A program made the translations under genes and the position numbers. From Gordonibacter sp. An230 (GTDB lineage: Bacteria > Actinomycetota > Coriobacteriia > Coriobacteriales > Eggerthellaceae), in assembly GCF_002159915.1 (NCBI RefSeq), contig NZ_NFJP01000014.1, positions 28,352-92,351 of the forward strand: DNA of 64,000 nucleotides, in the 5' to 3' direction. Positions 17,901-24,302 of the stretch are shown one piece after another (within the stretch, counting starts at the first letter, position 1; each line of letters opens with the position of its first letter). The notes beneath the pieces were generated by a model, which was not told the origin of the DNA, made no database searches, and saw only the letters and a list, made by a program, of their open reading frames with translations.

Positions 17901-18215
17901 CTGCCTTGCGAGCGCTCGCTGGTTCAAGTTGTTGCGCAGCGTCAGCTCCAGGCCCGTGCCGCCGACGCCCTTCTCGCGGGACCGCCGGCGCACGACGAAC
18001 TCGCGCGGGTCCTTCTCGGACTCCATCTGCTTGGCGAAGGTCGGCTCGTCGAAGATGAACCGCAGCTCGTCGACCTTCGAGAGTTCGTCCTTGAGCTCGC
18101 CGAACGCGAAGACCGTGAAGTACGACGCGATTATGGAAAGCTTCGCGCCGTCGTCGATGGAATCCCTGAGGGCGTCGCCGAGGCGCTGCCGCCCCGTGTT
18201 GTCGAGGTATTCCAT
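14964..18215 (-). CDS. SNF2-type helicase with PLD-like N-terminal domain
   Basis: A 1,083-residue protein. Residues about 1-165 resemble the phospholipase-D-like domain of defence helicases: LSIIASYFTVFAF, LRFIFDEPTF and the GSANAFTLEGLG-like end. The expected HxK just before that end reads MIATTGSYHV, so the catalytic His/Lys pair appears lost. The SF2 core follows: Walker A DSVGLGKT (278-285), DESHNFRN as motif II, LSATPVNNK, and the C-terminal half with ATDCISEGQNLQDCD and RIIQRFGRIDRLGS. It is first of the large defence genes and overlaps DUF4391. It probably remodels or translocates on DNA for the operon's restriction system. Confidence 0.88.
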   Translation of the reverse strand: MEYLDNTGRQRLGDALRDSIDDGAKLSIIASYFTVFAFGELKDELSKVDELRFIFDEPTFAKQMESEKDPREFVVRRRSREKGVGGTGLELTLRNNLNQRALARQCAEWARQRATFKTAKQRGMIATTGSYHVDNPNAESHAFMGSAANAFTLEGLGYERKPGVVTGISHFQTSAEAMGLKAMFDSVWDNPALVEDVTEEVIEQVSTLYRENSPEFVYFLTLYHLFRDFMEDETEDPIRPGLRFEESVVWGKLYDFQRDAVVGAIRKLEKYKGCIIADSVGLGKTYEALAIIKYYEERNGRVLVLCPKRLRDNWTLWTRGNDERNPLADDRFAYDVLNHTDLSRYSGMSGDIDLEYLRWGNYDLLVIDESHNFRNKSTDAEKTDRYTRLIDDVIRAGVRTKVLMLSATPVNNKLLDLRNQIELITEGDDEYLAETDGIPSITQVTRVAQQRFNEWSKLDDSERTTESFVNAVNADYFKLLDVLTIARSRKHITKYYGAASGTFPTRRPPISFQTPIDARGELPPIAELNDMIAQLTFAQYQVLSYVRYDQQRKYEDRYGDTWGKDFQSQVNRTTAVANLMRVNVLKRMESSVNSFRITLRRILDGCVDLRGRLDNVGASVNYDMRGTDTEFDDDDDAEEFVAGGRVHVDLRDVDALRLRQDLDYDIEKLRLLLSYADAVTPERDAKLIRLREYIAEKVTNPYNPGNRKILVFSAFADTTDYLFDQLAGPLKRELGLECAEVNGGANRTYSLKLRRTTFEAILAHFSPKSKELSERDRNAGEIDIVFATDCISEGQNLQDCDCLVNYDIHWNPVRIIQRFGRIDRLGSENKEIQLVNFWPDIALDEYIQLEGRVKGRMVLMDASATGEENVLESKAAGEMNDLKYRRQQLEQLRTEVLDLEDISGGISITDFAFDDFRVELQRYAKDNPGLLETSPVGLHAIAPIPDELKGEVRPGVIFCLKQNDERKDPKDTNPTFPYYVVYVTDDGARMTKHTQPKPALDLMRAACSGQHEPLLDLCKTFNAETRDGLRMDAYTDLLDDVVAAITGVQETKGMESLFSLGEVGSGVTLGFNDYSLLSFLVLR

Positions 18216-18219
18216 GGCG

Positions 18220-18423
18220 TCAGTCCTTCTTCGTAAGCTTCTCGATGAGGCATTGCTTCACGAGGGAGGTAAACGTGAGGCCGTTGAGGTTGGCGTACTC
18301 CTTTGCAGATTCCCGCATGGTGCGCGGAAGCCGAAGGGTGACCGTGACCAGCTCGGAATCGACAAGATACGCCTGCAGCTCTGACGTGGAGGCGCCGGAA
18401 TCGAGCAGCTCCGAATACTTCAT
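18220..18423 (-). CDS. Ribbon-helix-helix protein at the head of the defence operon
   Basis: A 67-residue protein from MKYSELLDSG. It contains the ribbon strand VTVTLRLP followed by two helices (RTMRESAKEYANLNG and FTSLVKQCLIEKL), the CopG/Arc ribbon-helix-helix pattern. ATG at 18423 is chosen because TAGGG lies six bases ahead; two upstream ATG codons lack a site. It ends four bases before the helicase gene. Such proteins usually bind palindromic operators, and TTAGCTG/CAGCTAA (18498-18512) lies upstream. A regulator of the defence operon is likely; an antitoxin without partner is the alternative. Confidence 0.65.
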   Translation of the reverse strand: MKYSELLDSGASTSELQAYLVDSELVTVTLRLPRTMRESAKEYANLNGLTFTSLVKQCLIEKLTKKD

Positions 18424-18497
18424 AAGCATCCCTACCAAGTAACGCCGATGTAAATACACAACGCATCACATTCTAACAGACCGCAACAGTACTGAGA

Positions 18498-18512
18498 TTA
18501 GCTGGCAGCTAA
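18498..18512. promoter_or_regulatory. Candidate operator palindrome
   Basis: Perfect 7-bp arms TTAGCTG and CAGCTAA are separated by one base, 75 bp upstream of the RHH gene start. Position and symmetry suit a ribbon-helix-helix dimer site. No convincing -35/-10 pair was found beside it. Confidence 0.35.
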
Positions 18513-18744
18513 GAAGGAAGAGGAACGCAGCAGAATGACTCGCAGGTGAACGAAACCGTTAGCGAGAAGACCGTAAGCGGAAAGTAAGAAGTGCATACGG
18601 ATAGAGAGAAGACCGTGGCGAATGAGAAGAACGCGCACGCCGAGACCGCGACCGTCTGCCAAACGATGAACCTGCGACCGAACCGTTGCTGATCGCCACC
18701 GAGACCGTGAGCGTCACGACGCAGAATTTATCTGCCGCCGGGCC

Positions 18745-19226
18745 GTGCGCACAAGCCACGCAAGCGCGGGCTCATCGAGGGTTGGGCCGCGCCATGGGCA
18801 GGGGTGCCGTGGGGCGCGGGTCGGGCCTGCCATGCGGGCAGCGGGCGGCATGCGAGTCAACCGGGGACGGCCGGGAGCGTGGCCGTCGTCCGTGTCTTCG
18901 CGCTCCGCCTCACAGCCCCGCTTCGCGGGTCTGTTCGTCGGGCGGCGCTCAGCCACGGCCGCCGTCCACGCTCCCGGCCTGCGCTGGCACACAGGGGGCC
19001 GTGGGCGCGTGCGTCTTCGCCACGGCGCTTCACAGCCCGGCTTGCGCCGGTCTGTTCAGCGCTGCGGGCTCAGCCGCCCACGCCCACGGCCCCCTGTGCG
19101 CCAGCGCCTGCAAGGTTATCGGGCCGCCCGCTGCCCGCATGGCAGTCCCTCCCTCGCGCGCCCCACGGCACCCCTGCCCATGGCGCTACCGCTTTGGGGT
19201 CGTGCGCTTGCGTGGCTTGTGCGCAC
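18745..19226. repeat. 482-nt nested inverted-repeat element, candidate structured RNA
   Basis: This sits in a 0.74-kb gap (18424-19361) without a credible gene. Three perfectly complementary blocks form mirrored arms: 18745-18767 with 19204-19226 (23 nt), 18789-18818 with 19157-19186 (30 nt), and 18827-18849 with 19123-19145 (23 nt), separated by short mismatched interior loops. The enclosed 273 nt hold two side-by-side hairpins. Hairpin A (18870-18978) has a 13-bp perfect stem. Hairpin B (18981-19107) has a 27-nt stem with one mismatch. Their cores share the words TCTTCGC, CACAGCC, GTCTGTTC and GCTCAGCC in the same order about 120 nt apart, while the paired bases between the words differ but still pair. 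The - strand gives B a GCAA tetraloop, which favours - strand transcription. Confidence 0.75.
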
Positions 19227-19361
19227 CGTCGGCGGCAGAGACGGCGGCAGCGGCGGTCACCGTGCCCGGGTCGGCCGTGACGGATCCCGGGCCCAGACAG
19301 CAGGAGACGGCCCGCAGGCCGTCCCCGGAGAGCTCGTATGCCGTTGTGCGTGCCCGCGTGG

Positions 19362-19631
19362 CTACTTCACCAGGCGGAACCCCACCGTGCCGTCAGGCTC
19401 CGCCACGTACACGCGCGTGGCCATCGCAGCGTTCATCTGCTCCAGCGTGTCCCAGGCTCCGAAGGCCCAGAGCAGGTCCTCGTACATGGTCTGGTCGGAG
19501 GGCACCAGGTCCGGGTCCACGCCGTCAAGCATCTGGCCCAGGGTCATGGGGCCGAGCTCCTCGCAGTGGTAGACGGTGTCCAGGTCGGGGAGCTTCCAGG
19601 CGGTTGCTTCCTTGGTGATGGTGGCGGTCAT
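19362..19631 (-). CDS. Small protein of unknown function, 89 aa
   Basis: The product begins MTATITKEATAWKLPDLDTV and ends GTVGFRLVK. It is acidic, with a central helical stretch (DQTMYEDLLWAFGAWDTLEQ), no membrane segment and no motif I recognise. ATG at 19631 is chosen because a near-perfect AAAGGAGG lies five bases upstream. It is transcribed divergently from a small HTH gene, and both promoters are covered by the same palindromes. It could be a phage accessory protein, an effector silenced by the HTH protein, or an antitoxin-like partner. It lies between the portal gene and the inverted-repeat element. Confidence 0.6.
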   Translation of the reverse strand: MTATITKEATAWKLPDLDTVYHCEELGPMTLGQMLDGVDPDLVPSDQTMYEDLLWAFGAWDTLEQMNAAMATRVYVAEPDGTVGFRLVK

Positions 19632-19652
19632 GGCGTCCTCCTTTACGATAGA

Positions 19653-19758
19653 GATTAGCAACTGATAATATAGTAAGCCCATGGGTAGGTATTATCAAGT
19701 GCTAATCATGCCTTCATAGAGATTACATATTGCTAATCCCTGCCAGCTGGGATAGACT
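19653..19758. promoter_or_regulatory. Shared divergent promoters and operators
   Basis: Leftward promoter: TTGATA (19698-19693), 17 bp, TACTAT (19675-19670). Rightward promoter: TTGCTA (19730-19735), 17 bp, TAGACT (19753-19758). Two 18-nt arms, 19653-19670 and 19690-19707, both read GATTAGCA..TGATAATA outward and are inverted to each other with two mismatches. A third imperfect 18-bp palindrome with GATTA/TAATC ends spans 19721-19738. Operators overlap both -35 boxes, so the HTH protein likely represses both genes. Confidence 0.7.
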
Positions 19759-19791
19759 GTTCTGGTAAACCCCCACGGGCAGGGAGGAAGA

Positions 19792-20010
19792 ATGAGGATC
19801 ACCGAGGCGATAAAGCACATGTGCGAGCAGAGCGGCAAGGGCGTCGTGGGCGCCTCCCAGGCGCTTGGTAAGTCCAGGATGTACCTCTCCGCCCTCATAA
19901 GCCGTGGGAGCTACCCGCGCACCGACACGCTCGTGCAGATCGCCCAGGCGTGCGGCTACAGGGTCGAGCTCGTGAGGGACAGCGAGAGGATCGAGCTCGA
20001 GGCCGAGTAG
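19792..20010 (+). CDS. Small HTH DNA-binding protein
   Basis: A 72-residue protein starting MRITEAIKHMCEQSGKGVVG. The central part, ASQALGKSRMYLSALISRGS followed by PRTDTLVQIAQACGYRVEL, is a Cro/C1-type helix-turn-helix with the recognition helix around SRMYLSALI. GGGAGGAAG lies just before the ATG. It is convergent with the portal gene, with six bases between stop codons, and divergent from the 89-residue protein. It is probably the local repressor acting on the GATTAGCA-type palindromes; it is too short to carry a separate effector domain. Confidence 0.75.
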   Translation: MRITEAIKHMCEQSGKGVVGASQALGKSRMYLSALISRGSYPRTDTLVQIAQACGYRVELVRDSERIELEAE

Positions 20011-20015
20011 GGCCC

Positions 20016-21497
20016 TCACTGCTTTTCACCATCCCCGATACTGCCAGCACCGATCTCGGCCGCCCTGGCGCGTGCCACGCTTTCCTCTTCTCCATACCAG
20101 CGCATGCGATACTCCCATGCGCCCATGGTGACGCCCACTTCCTTCATGTCCTGTTCCTTCTCGGCGGCCGTGTCCTGGATGATGGAGTCATCAAATTGGA
20201 TCCTCGTCTCGCCCTCATTGGGAATGGACTCACCAAAGCCACGCGACACGTGCATGGCCGCCCTGGCTATCGAGACGATCGCGTCTTCCAGGCTGTTCTC
20301 ATGCCTGCGGATGTTGCGCATCAGGGCCGAGTTATCGCTACTGACCTCCGTGGCCGTCTTCACGTACCCGCGCGAGTCGTCCATGTCGAAGTAGTTGATG
20401 CCGAAGCCCGTGAGGTCGCCGAGCATCTGTAGGGCAACGCGGAAGGCCTCGATCTGCCCGCTCGTGCGGAGCGCCGGCGCGAATTCTTGGATGGTGTCTT
20501 CCGTCGACATGACCTTGCGGAAGACGGTGCAGTCCTGCTTTCCGAAGGGGATGGTGACGTTCTTGTTGCCATCGGCCTCACGGTCGAAGAGAACATCGCT
20601 AAGAAAGACACGCATCTTGCTCAGGTCAATCTCGTTGATGAGCGCGTCGAAGGTGAGGTCCACGGCTTGCACCGCATCCACCGCGTCCGCGAAGACGCTC
20701 TGTCCGTAGGGACTCATATCCACCCTGGTATTCGTGACTGCTGGCTTGACGATGCCGAAGGTGGGGAAAGGGCAGCCCGTGTCGTATATGGGGAGAATAC
20801 CCACCGGCGCGAGCTCGTTACCCTCATGGTCGAAGCACACGGTGACGATCCGGTACGTCTCCTCGCTTTCATTGGCGAGAAGACCTTCCGCGTATTCAGG
20901 TGAAGGTGTGGAAGGTGAAGAAAAGTCAGGCGAGAAGACCATGCCGCCCTTGAGGTGCATCTGCAGCTGGTCCACGGCCTTGCCACGATAGAAGGCACGC
21001 GTGACGAAGGCGCATTCGCTGATGCCGTCCTCATCCCAGCTCAGGGGAATGACCATGCGAGCGTCGTAATGGCGAATACGGACCTTCCGCTTGCCCAGGT
21101 CAATCCAAAGCGCCCAGGCACCAGTGCCGAGCCCGAAGGCACGTACCACGGTGGCCTGCGCCGCGTTCATGAAGTTCGTGGAAGAGAAGAACGAGTTGAT
21201 CCAGTCGGTGGCCTTCTGGTTCTCACAGACCACCTTCACTTCCTCGTTGAGGAGAAGAGAGCCCCATTCCTTGCAAACGCGCATGGCAGGGTGAATAGAC
21301 CGACGGTGAACAGCGTACACGCGCCCCATGCCGTCCTTGTCCCTATAGTCGTAAAACTCGCCCCTGGCTGACATCCAGTCATCCCAGCTACGTATCCAGG
21401 GCTCCATGTCATCCAGGGGAAGGACAAACCCAAGCTTGCGCAAGTAATCCTTCACGTGCTCCGGCACCCAGTATTCATCGAGACCATTAGCGCCCAT
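20016..21497 (-). CDS. Phage portal protein (SPP1 gp6/A118-like)
   Basis: A 493-residue protein located directly after the terminase block. The N-terminal half contains VCKEWGSLLLNEEVKVVCEN, typical of the SPP1-like portal family, then TVVRAFGLGTGAWALWIDLG and VRIRHYDARMVIPLSWDEDG. The C-terminal half has the long helix region SALMRNIRRHENSLEDAIVS and ends EIGAGSIGDGEKQ. The dodecamer forms the DNA channel of the capsid vertex. ATG at 21497 has GGAGGTG upstream. In related phages a minor head protein and the scaffold gene follow; here the next - strand gene is the 89-residue unknown, and the scaffold lies 12.5 kb away. Confidence 0.88.
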   Translation of the reverse strand: MGANGLDEYWVPEHVKDYLRKLGFVLPLDDMEPWIRSWDDWMSARGEFYDYRDKDGMGRVYAVHRRSIHPAMRVCKEWGSLLLNEEVKVVCENQKATDWINSFFSSTNFMNAAQATVVRAFGLGTGAWALWIDLGKRKVRIRHYDARMVIPLSWDEDGISECAFVTRAFYRGKAVDQLQMHLKGGMVFSPDFSSPSTPSPEYAEGLLANESEETYRIVTVCFDHEGNELAPVGILPIYDTGCPFPTFGIVKPAVTNTRVDMSPYGQSVFADAVDAVQAVDLTFDALINEIDLSKMRVFLSDVLFDREADGNKNVTIPFGKQDCTVFRKVMSTEDTIQEFAPALRTSGQIEAFRVALQMLGDLTGFGINYFDMDDSRGYVKTATEVSSDNSALMRNIRRHENSLEDAIVSIARAAMHVSRGFGESIPNEGETRIQFDDSIIQDTAAEKEQDMKEVGVTMGAWEYRMRWYGEEESVARARAAEIGAGSIGDGEKQ

Positions 21498-21618
21498 GCG
21501 TCACCTCCGATAGTCCGGCCGATAAGGTCAGGTGAAGCATCCGCCCGCGTCACAAACACCCACGTGCCTTAAAATGCCGAGAAGAGCTTTCGGTTTGAGA
21601 AGAGAAGCCGGGGAGAAC

Positions 21619-22341
21619 ATGCAGAACAGGTACACGGGCGACATTGGCGACTACAGCAAGCTTGGCCTCCTTAGGGCTCTGCAGTCGGCAGGCTTCTCGA
21701 TAGGGCTCAACTGGTACCTCACGCCAGACGAGACGCACAATAGCGACGGCCGCCACGTTGACTACCTTCACCAGGACGAATACCGCGCATGCGATCCAGA
21801 CCTCTGGCTTGGCCTCAAGGCTATCGTCGATGGAAAGCACCGAGAAGTGCGCTACATGGAGAATGACGGCATCCTGCAGGCCACGTTCTTCTCTGACTGC
21901 CTTGATTTCAGGGGAATGAGGAAGGCGAAAAGGATCGAGCGTCGGGCCGAGTGGTTCGCAAAGTCTCTCGACGTCATGGCCAGAAAAGACATCGTGTGCG
22001 TGGATCCCGACAACGGCCTGGTCGTTCCATCTGCCAAGGGAAGGCCGAAGGAGAACAAGTACGTGCTGCCCGAAGAGCTCGCCAGGTACTACGCCCAGGG
22101 CTCCACGGTCGTCTACTACCAGCACAAGGCAAGGCGAAAGGACCCCTTCTACACGGATCAGCTAAAGGCGCTGTTGAGAAGAGAAGACCTCCCCGGTGCT
22201 TCTGGCCTTGCATTGAAGTTCGAGAAGGTCTCGCAGCGCTACTACATGTTCATCGTCCAGCCAAGGCATAGGGAAATGGTCGAGAAGAGCGTGCAGGACA
22301 TGCTCTCAACCTCCTGGGGCGATCACTTCCGCCAGCTCTAG
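21619..22341 (+). CDS. Unknown protein with a VDPDNG motif, + strand cargo
   Basis: A 240-residue protein, one of the few + strand genes inside the - strand late operon. It begins MQNRYTGDIGDYSKLGLLRA, followed by GLNWYLTPDETHNSDGRHV, a DIVCVDPDNGLVVP motif at about 134-147, then ARYYAQGSTVVYYQHKARRK. I recall this pattern as a widespread uncharacterised family. The VDPDNG strand-loop and later VVYYQH strand resemble the catalytic loop region of Rossmann-fold enzymes such as methyltransferases, but no SAM motif is clear. ATG at 21619 with GGGGAG ahead is preferred. Its reversed orientation between portal and terminase is typical of a lysogenic-conversion gene, possibly anti-phage. Confidence 0.6.
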   Translation: MQNRYTGDIGDYSKLGLLRALQSAGFSIGLNWYLTPDETHNSDGRHVDYLHQDEYRACDPDLWLGLKAIVDGKHREVRYMENDGILQATFFSDCLDFRGMRKAKRIERRAEWFAKSLDVMARKDIVCVDPDNGLVVPSAKGRPKENKYVLPEELARYYAQGSTVVYYQHKARRKDPFYTDQLKALLRREDLPGASGLALKFEKVSQRYYMFIVQPRHREMVEKSVQDMLSTSWGDHFRQL

Positions 22342-22352
22342 CACGCAATCGC

Positions 22353-22487
22353 TTAGGCGCCAATAAGGGCGAGAAGAGCCAACGTCACCAAGGCGCACGC
22401 CAGCAGCCGCATGAGCTCGATTATGGCGAGAAGAGCACAGATGCCAACGGCAATAAGAATGGCGAGAAGAACGATGAGAAAAGCCAT
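22353..22487 (-). CDS. 44-aa hydrophobic membrane peptide
   Basis: The product starts MAFLIVLLAILIAVGICALL and is almost wholly Leu/Ile/Ala/Val, with a single charged cluster (IELMR) that separates two membrane spans. ATG at 22487 lies three bases after the terminase stop, with GAGG seven bases upstream, so it belongs to the packaging operon. It is too short for a normal gene call. Size and composition fit a holin-like or superinfection-exclusion peptide, but the position between terminase and portal is unusual for a holin. The repeated GCGAGAAGA words seen here on the + strand are simply its Leu-Leu-Ala codons. Confidence 0.55.
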   Translation of the reverse strand: MAFLIVLLAILIAVGICALLAIIELMRLLACALVTLALLALIGA

Positions 22488-22490
22488 TGC

Positions 22491-23771
22491 CTAACCTCGC
22501 AATACGTCGTCCATCATGGCATAGCGAACAGCGTCTATGGAATGGTCATTGCCGTCCGGGATCTCGTCGATCCAGTTGCCCTCCTTGTCCTTCTCGAACT
22601 CCTTCAAGGTGAATTCGGAGAAGGTCAAGGGGCATCGCTCCGGGTCAATCACGATCTCGCGCAGCCCCGCCAGCCACTCGTAAGACAAGCGCCTCATCCT
22701 GGCCTTCCTGGCCGCATGCACGCGGATGCCGAGCTCGCGTCTCCACACGTTCATCTGCACCTTGCTATCAGGCGTGTCGTCGCAGTAGACGATCTGGTCG
22801 TGGAAGTATGCCTCCGCGCCCTGTTCGTCCGGGAAGGTGAGAGAATCCACTACGATCCTGCCCGTCTCTGCCGGCATCATCTTGTTCGCGGAATGCTCCT
22901 CGAAGACGAGAAGGCGCCGCGCATCAGGCTCCCAGGCACAGCGGACAAAGCGCCAGGGATCAGGGAACCAGCCCCAGTCCACGCCATTGCGAATACGTTG
23001 GAAGGTGCGGATGCGAGAGTCGGAAAGCTTCGCCTCGTGCACGTTATCGAAGATGGCGCCGCCAGTGCCGGTGATCTCGCCCAGGTACTCCCAACGCCAT
23101 GCCTGCTCGTTCGTGTCGCGCAGGTATTCGGCTTCCTCGACAAAGGGTGCGCCCAGCCAGTCGGGGTGCGTCTCTATCACGTCGAGATAAGAGCTACCAC
23201 GCACAAGGGTGTCGTCACGCCTCACACGCTCCAGGCGCTCCACGTTCACCCAGCTCCACATAGTCTTCGGCGGGTTGTAGGAATAGAAGATCCAGAAGCG
23301 GTCGCCGCCACGGCGCAAAGAGTTGAGGATGGAGCGAACAGCCTCCACGCCCTCGAACTGGTCCAACTCCTCGAACCACACCACCGAGCAATAGCCCTTG
23401 GTGAACTTCACGCCCTTGAGCTTGAGAGGATCGTCCGCCCCGCGGAACACGATGCGCTGCCCGGTAGGGGTGTACGTGATTTCCATGGGAGAAACGCGGC
23501 AGCGGAAGACGCCCTCCAGGCCGAGCACCTCGATCGCCCACTGGATCTGCTGGTAGACGGAATCGCGCAAGGTGTTGGAGAAACGCCTCACCACCACCGC
23601 GTTCGCCTTCGGGTTGGCAATGATGAGAAGGACGATTGCTATCGAGATGAACGAGCTCTTGGTCGACCCGCGCCCGCCCGGCAGCCAGTAGTGCGTGTGG
23701 CCATGGGCCATCACGTCGCCGAGCACCGGGTGGAAGCGCGGGATGACGAAGTCGGAGACGTTAGTCGCCAT
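22491..23771 (-). CDS. Terminase large subunit
   Basis: A 426-residue DNA-packaging motor. The N-terminal ATPase shows LPGGRGSTKSSF (Walker A) and VVWFEELDQF (Walker B), with YSYNPP as the coupling region. The C-terminal RNase H-like nuclease shows VDWGW, YCDDTPDSK and DGNDHSIDAVRY acidic residues. This is the PBSX/SPP1 Terminase_3-type family. The small-subunit gene overlaps its 5' end by 11 bp. ATG 23771 is preferred to the GTG at 23780. All motifs are intact, so packaging competence is not obviously lost. Confidence 0.92.
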   Translation of the reverse strand: MATNVSDFVIPRFHPVLGDVMAHGHTHYWLPGGRGSTKSSFISIAIVLLIIANPKANAVVVRRFSNTLRDSVYQQIQWAIEVLGLEGVFRCRVSPMEITYTPTGQRIVFRGADDPLKLKGVKFTKGYCSVVWFEELDQFEGVEAVRSILNSLRRGGDRFWIFYSYNPPKTMWSWVNVERLERVRRDDTLVRGSSYLDVIETHPDWLGAPFVEEAEYLRDTNEQAWRWEYLGEITGTGGAIFDNVHEAKLSDSRIRTFQRIRNGVDWGWFPDPWRFVRCAWEPDARRLLVFEEHSANKMMPAETGRIVVDSLTFPDEQGAEAYFHDQIVYCDDTPDSKVQMNVWRRELGIRVHAARKARMRRLSYEWLAGLREIVIDPERCPLTFSEFTLKEFEKDKEGNWIDEIPDGNDHSIDAVRYAMMDDVLRG

Positions 23772-24195
23772 TCGCGTCACCGTCCCCGGCCTCGCCGTCG
23801 GAGTCGTCGGCCATGGGCTCGATCACCAAGCCAAGAGTGAGCTGCACCGGCGCGTTGTCGGCCTCCTCGGCCTTGCGCTCCATCTTGCCGTACTCCATGG
23901 GGTACTTGCGCTCGAGCAGCCAGGCGGCCGCCGTCCAGTACTGGGCGCGAGACTCCGCCGCCGACTTGATGGTCGTGAGCAGGCATCTCTTGTACTGCGC
24001 CTCGGCCTTTTTTAGTTCTTCGTATAACGCGCGTTTCACTCCGGTCTTTGCGTTCTCGCCCTCCTTGAGCCAGCGGTAGAACGTCGCCTGGTGCACGCCG
24101 ATCGCGGCGATGATGTCCGCGTCGCACAGTCCGTCGCGCTTGAGCTCGACGATCTGCTCCACGAGCGCGTATGTAAGCTTCAACTTCGCGGGCAT
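23761..24195 (-). CDS. Terminase small subunit
   Basis: A 144-residue protein with an N-terminal helix-turn-helix (LVEQIVELKRDGLCDADIIA then GVHQATFYRWLKEG). A helical middle (KRALYEELKKAEAQYKRCLL) includes YWTAAAWLLERKYPMEYGK, a motif found in many small terminases, and the tail is acidic. It selects phage DNA for packaging and recruits the large subunit. AGGAGG precedes ATG 24195. Overlap with the large subunit gene couples their translation. Confidence 0.85.
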   Translation of the reverse strand: MPAKLKLTYALVEQIVELKRDGLCDADIIAAIGVHQATFYRWLKEGENAKTGVKRALYEELKKAEAQYKRCLLTTIKSAAESRAQYWTAAAWLLERKYPMEYGKMERKAEEADNAPVQLTLGLVIEPMADDSDGEAGDGDANGD

Positions 24196-24302
24196 GGTCA
24201 GCCACCTCCTCAAGGTGGCATGGTGCCTTCGCGTCACAAACTGGCATACAAAGGGGTGAAAGGGTGAAAAGCTTTCGGCCTTTGCACCCTTTCACCCTCG
24301 CG

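Noticed and set aside
14964..18215. DISARM (DrmD-like) reading of the helicase
   Set aside because: There is no DrmA, DrmB or DrmC gene nearby, and the DUF4391-Mod-Res partners point to the type III-linked helicase group.
18745..19226. Retron-type msr-msd or IscB-linked RNA
   Set aside because: Nested repeats and hairpins recall these RNAs, but there is no reverse transcriptase and no IscB/TnpB gene in the window.
18686..19618. Overlapping + strand frames of 158 to 310 codons across the inverted-repeat element
   Set aside because: Three frames are open at once, products are Arg/Pro/Ala-rich, and they run through the perfect inverted blocks. This is structure, not coding.
22360..22480. GCGAGAAGA words as a DNA motif (uptake or chi-like site)
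   Set aside because: They coincide with CTTCTCGCC, Leu-Leu-Ala codons of the 44-aa membrane peptide, and with similar codons in the portal gene.
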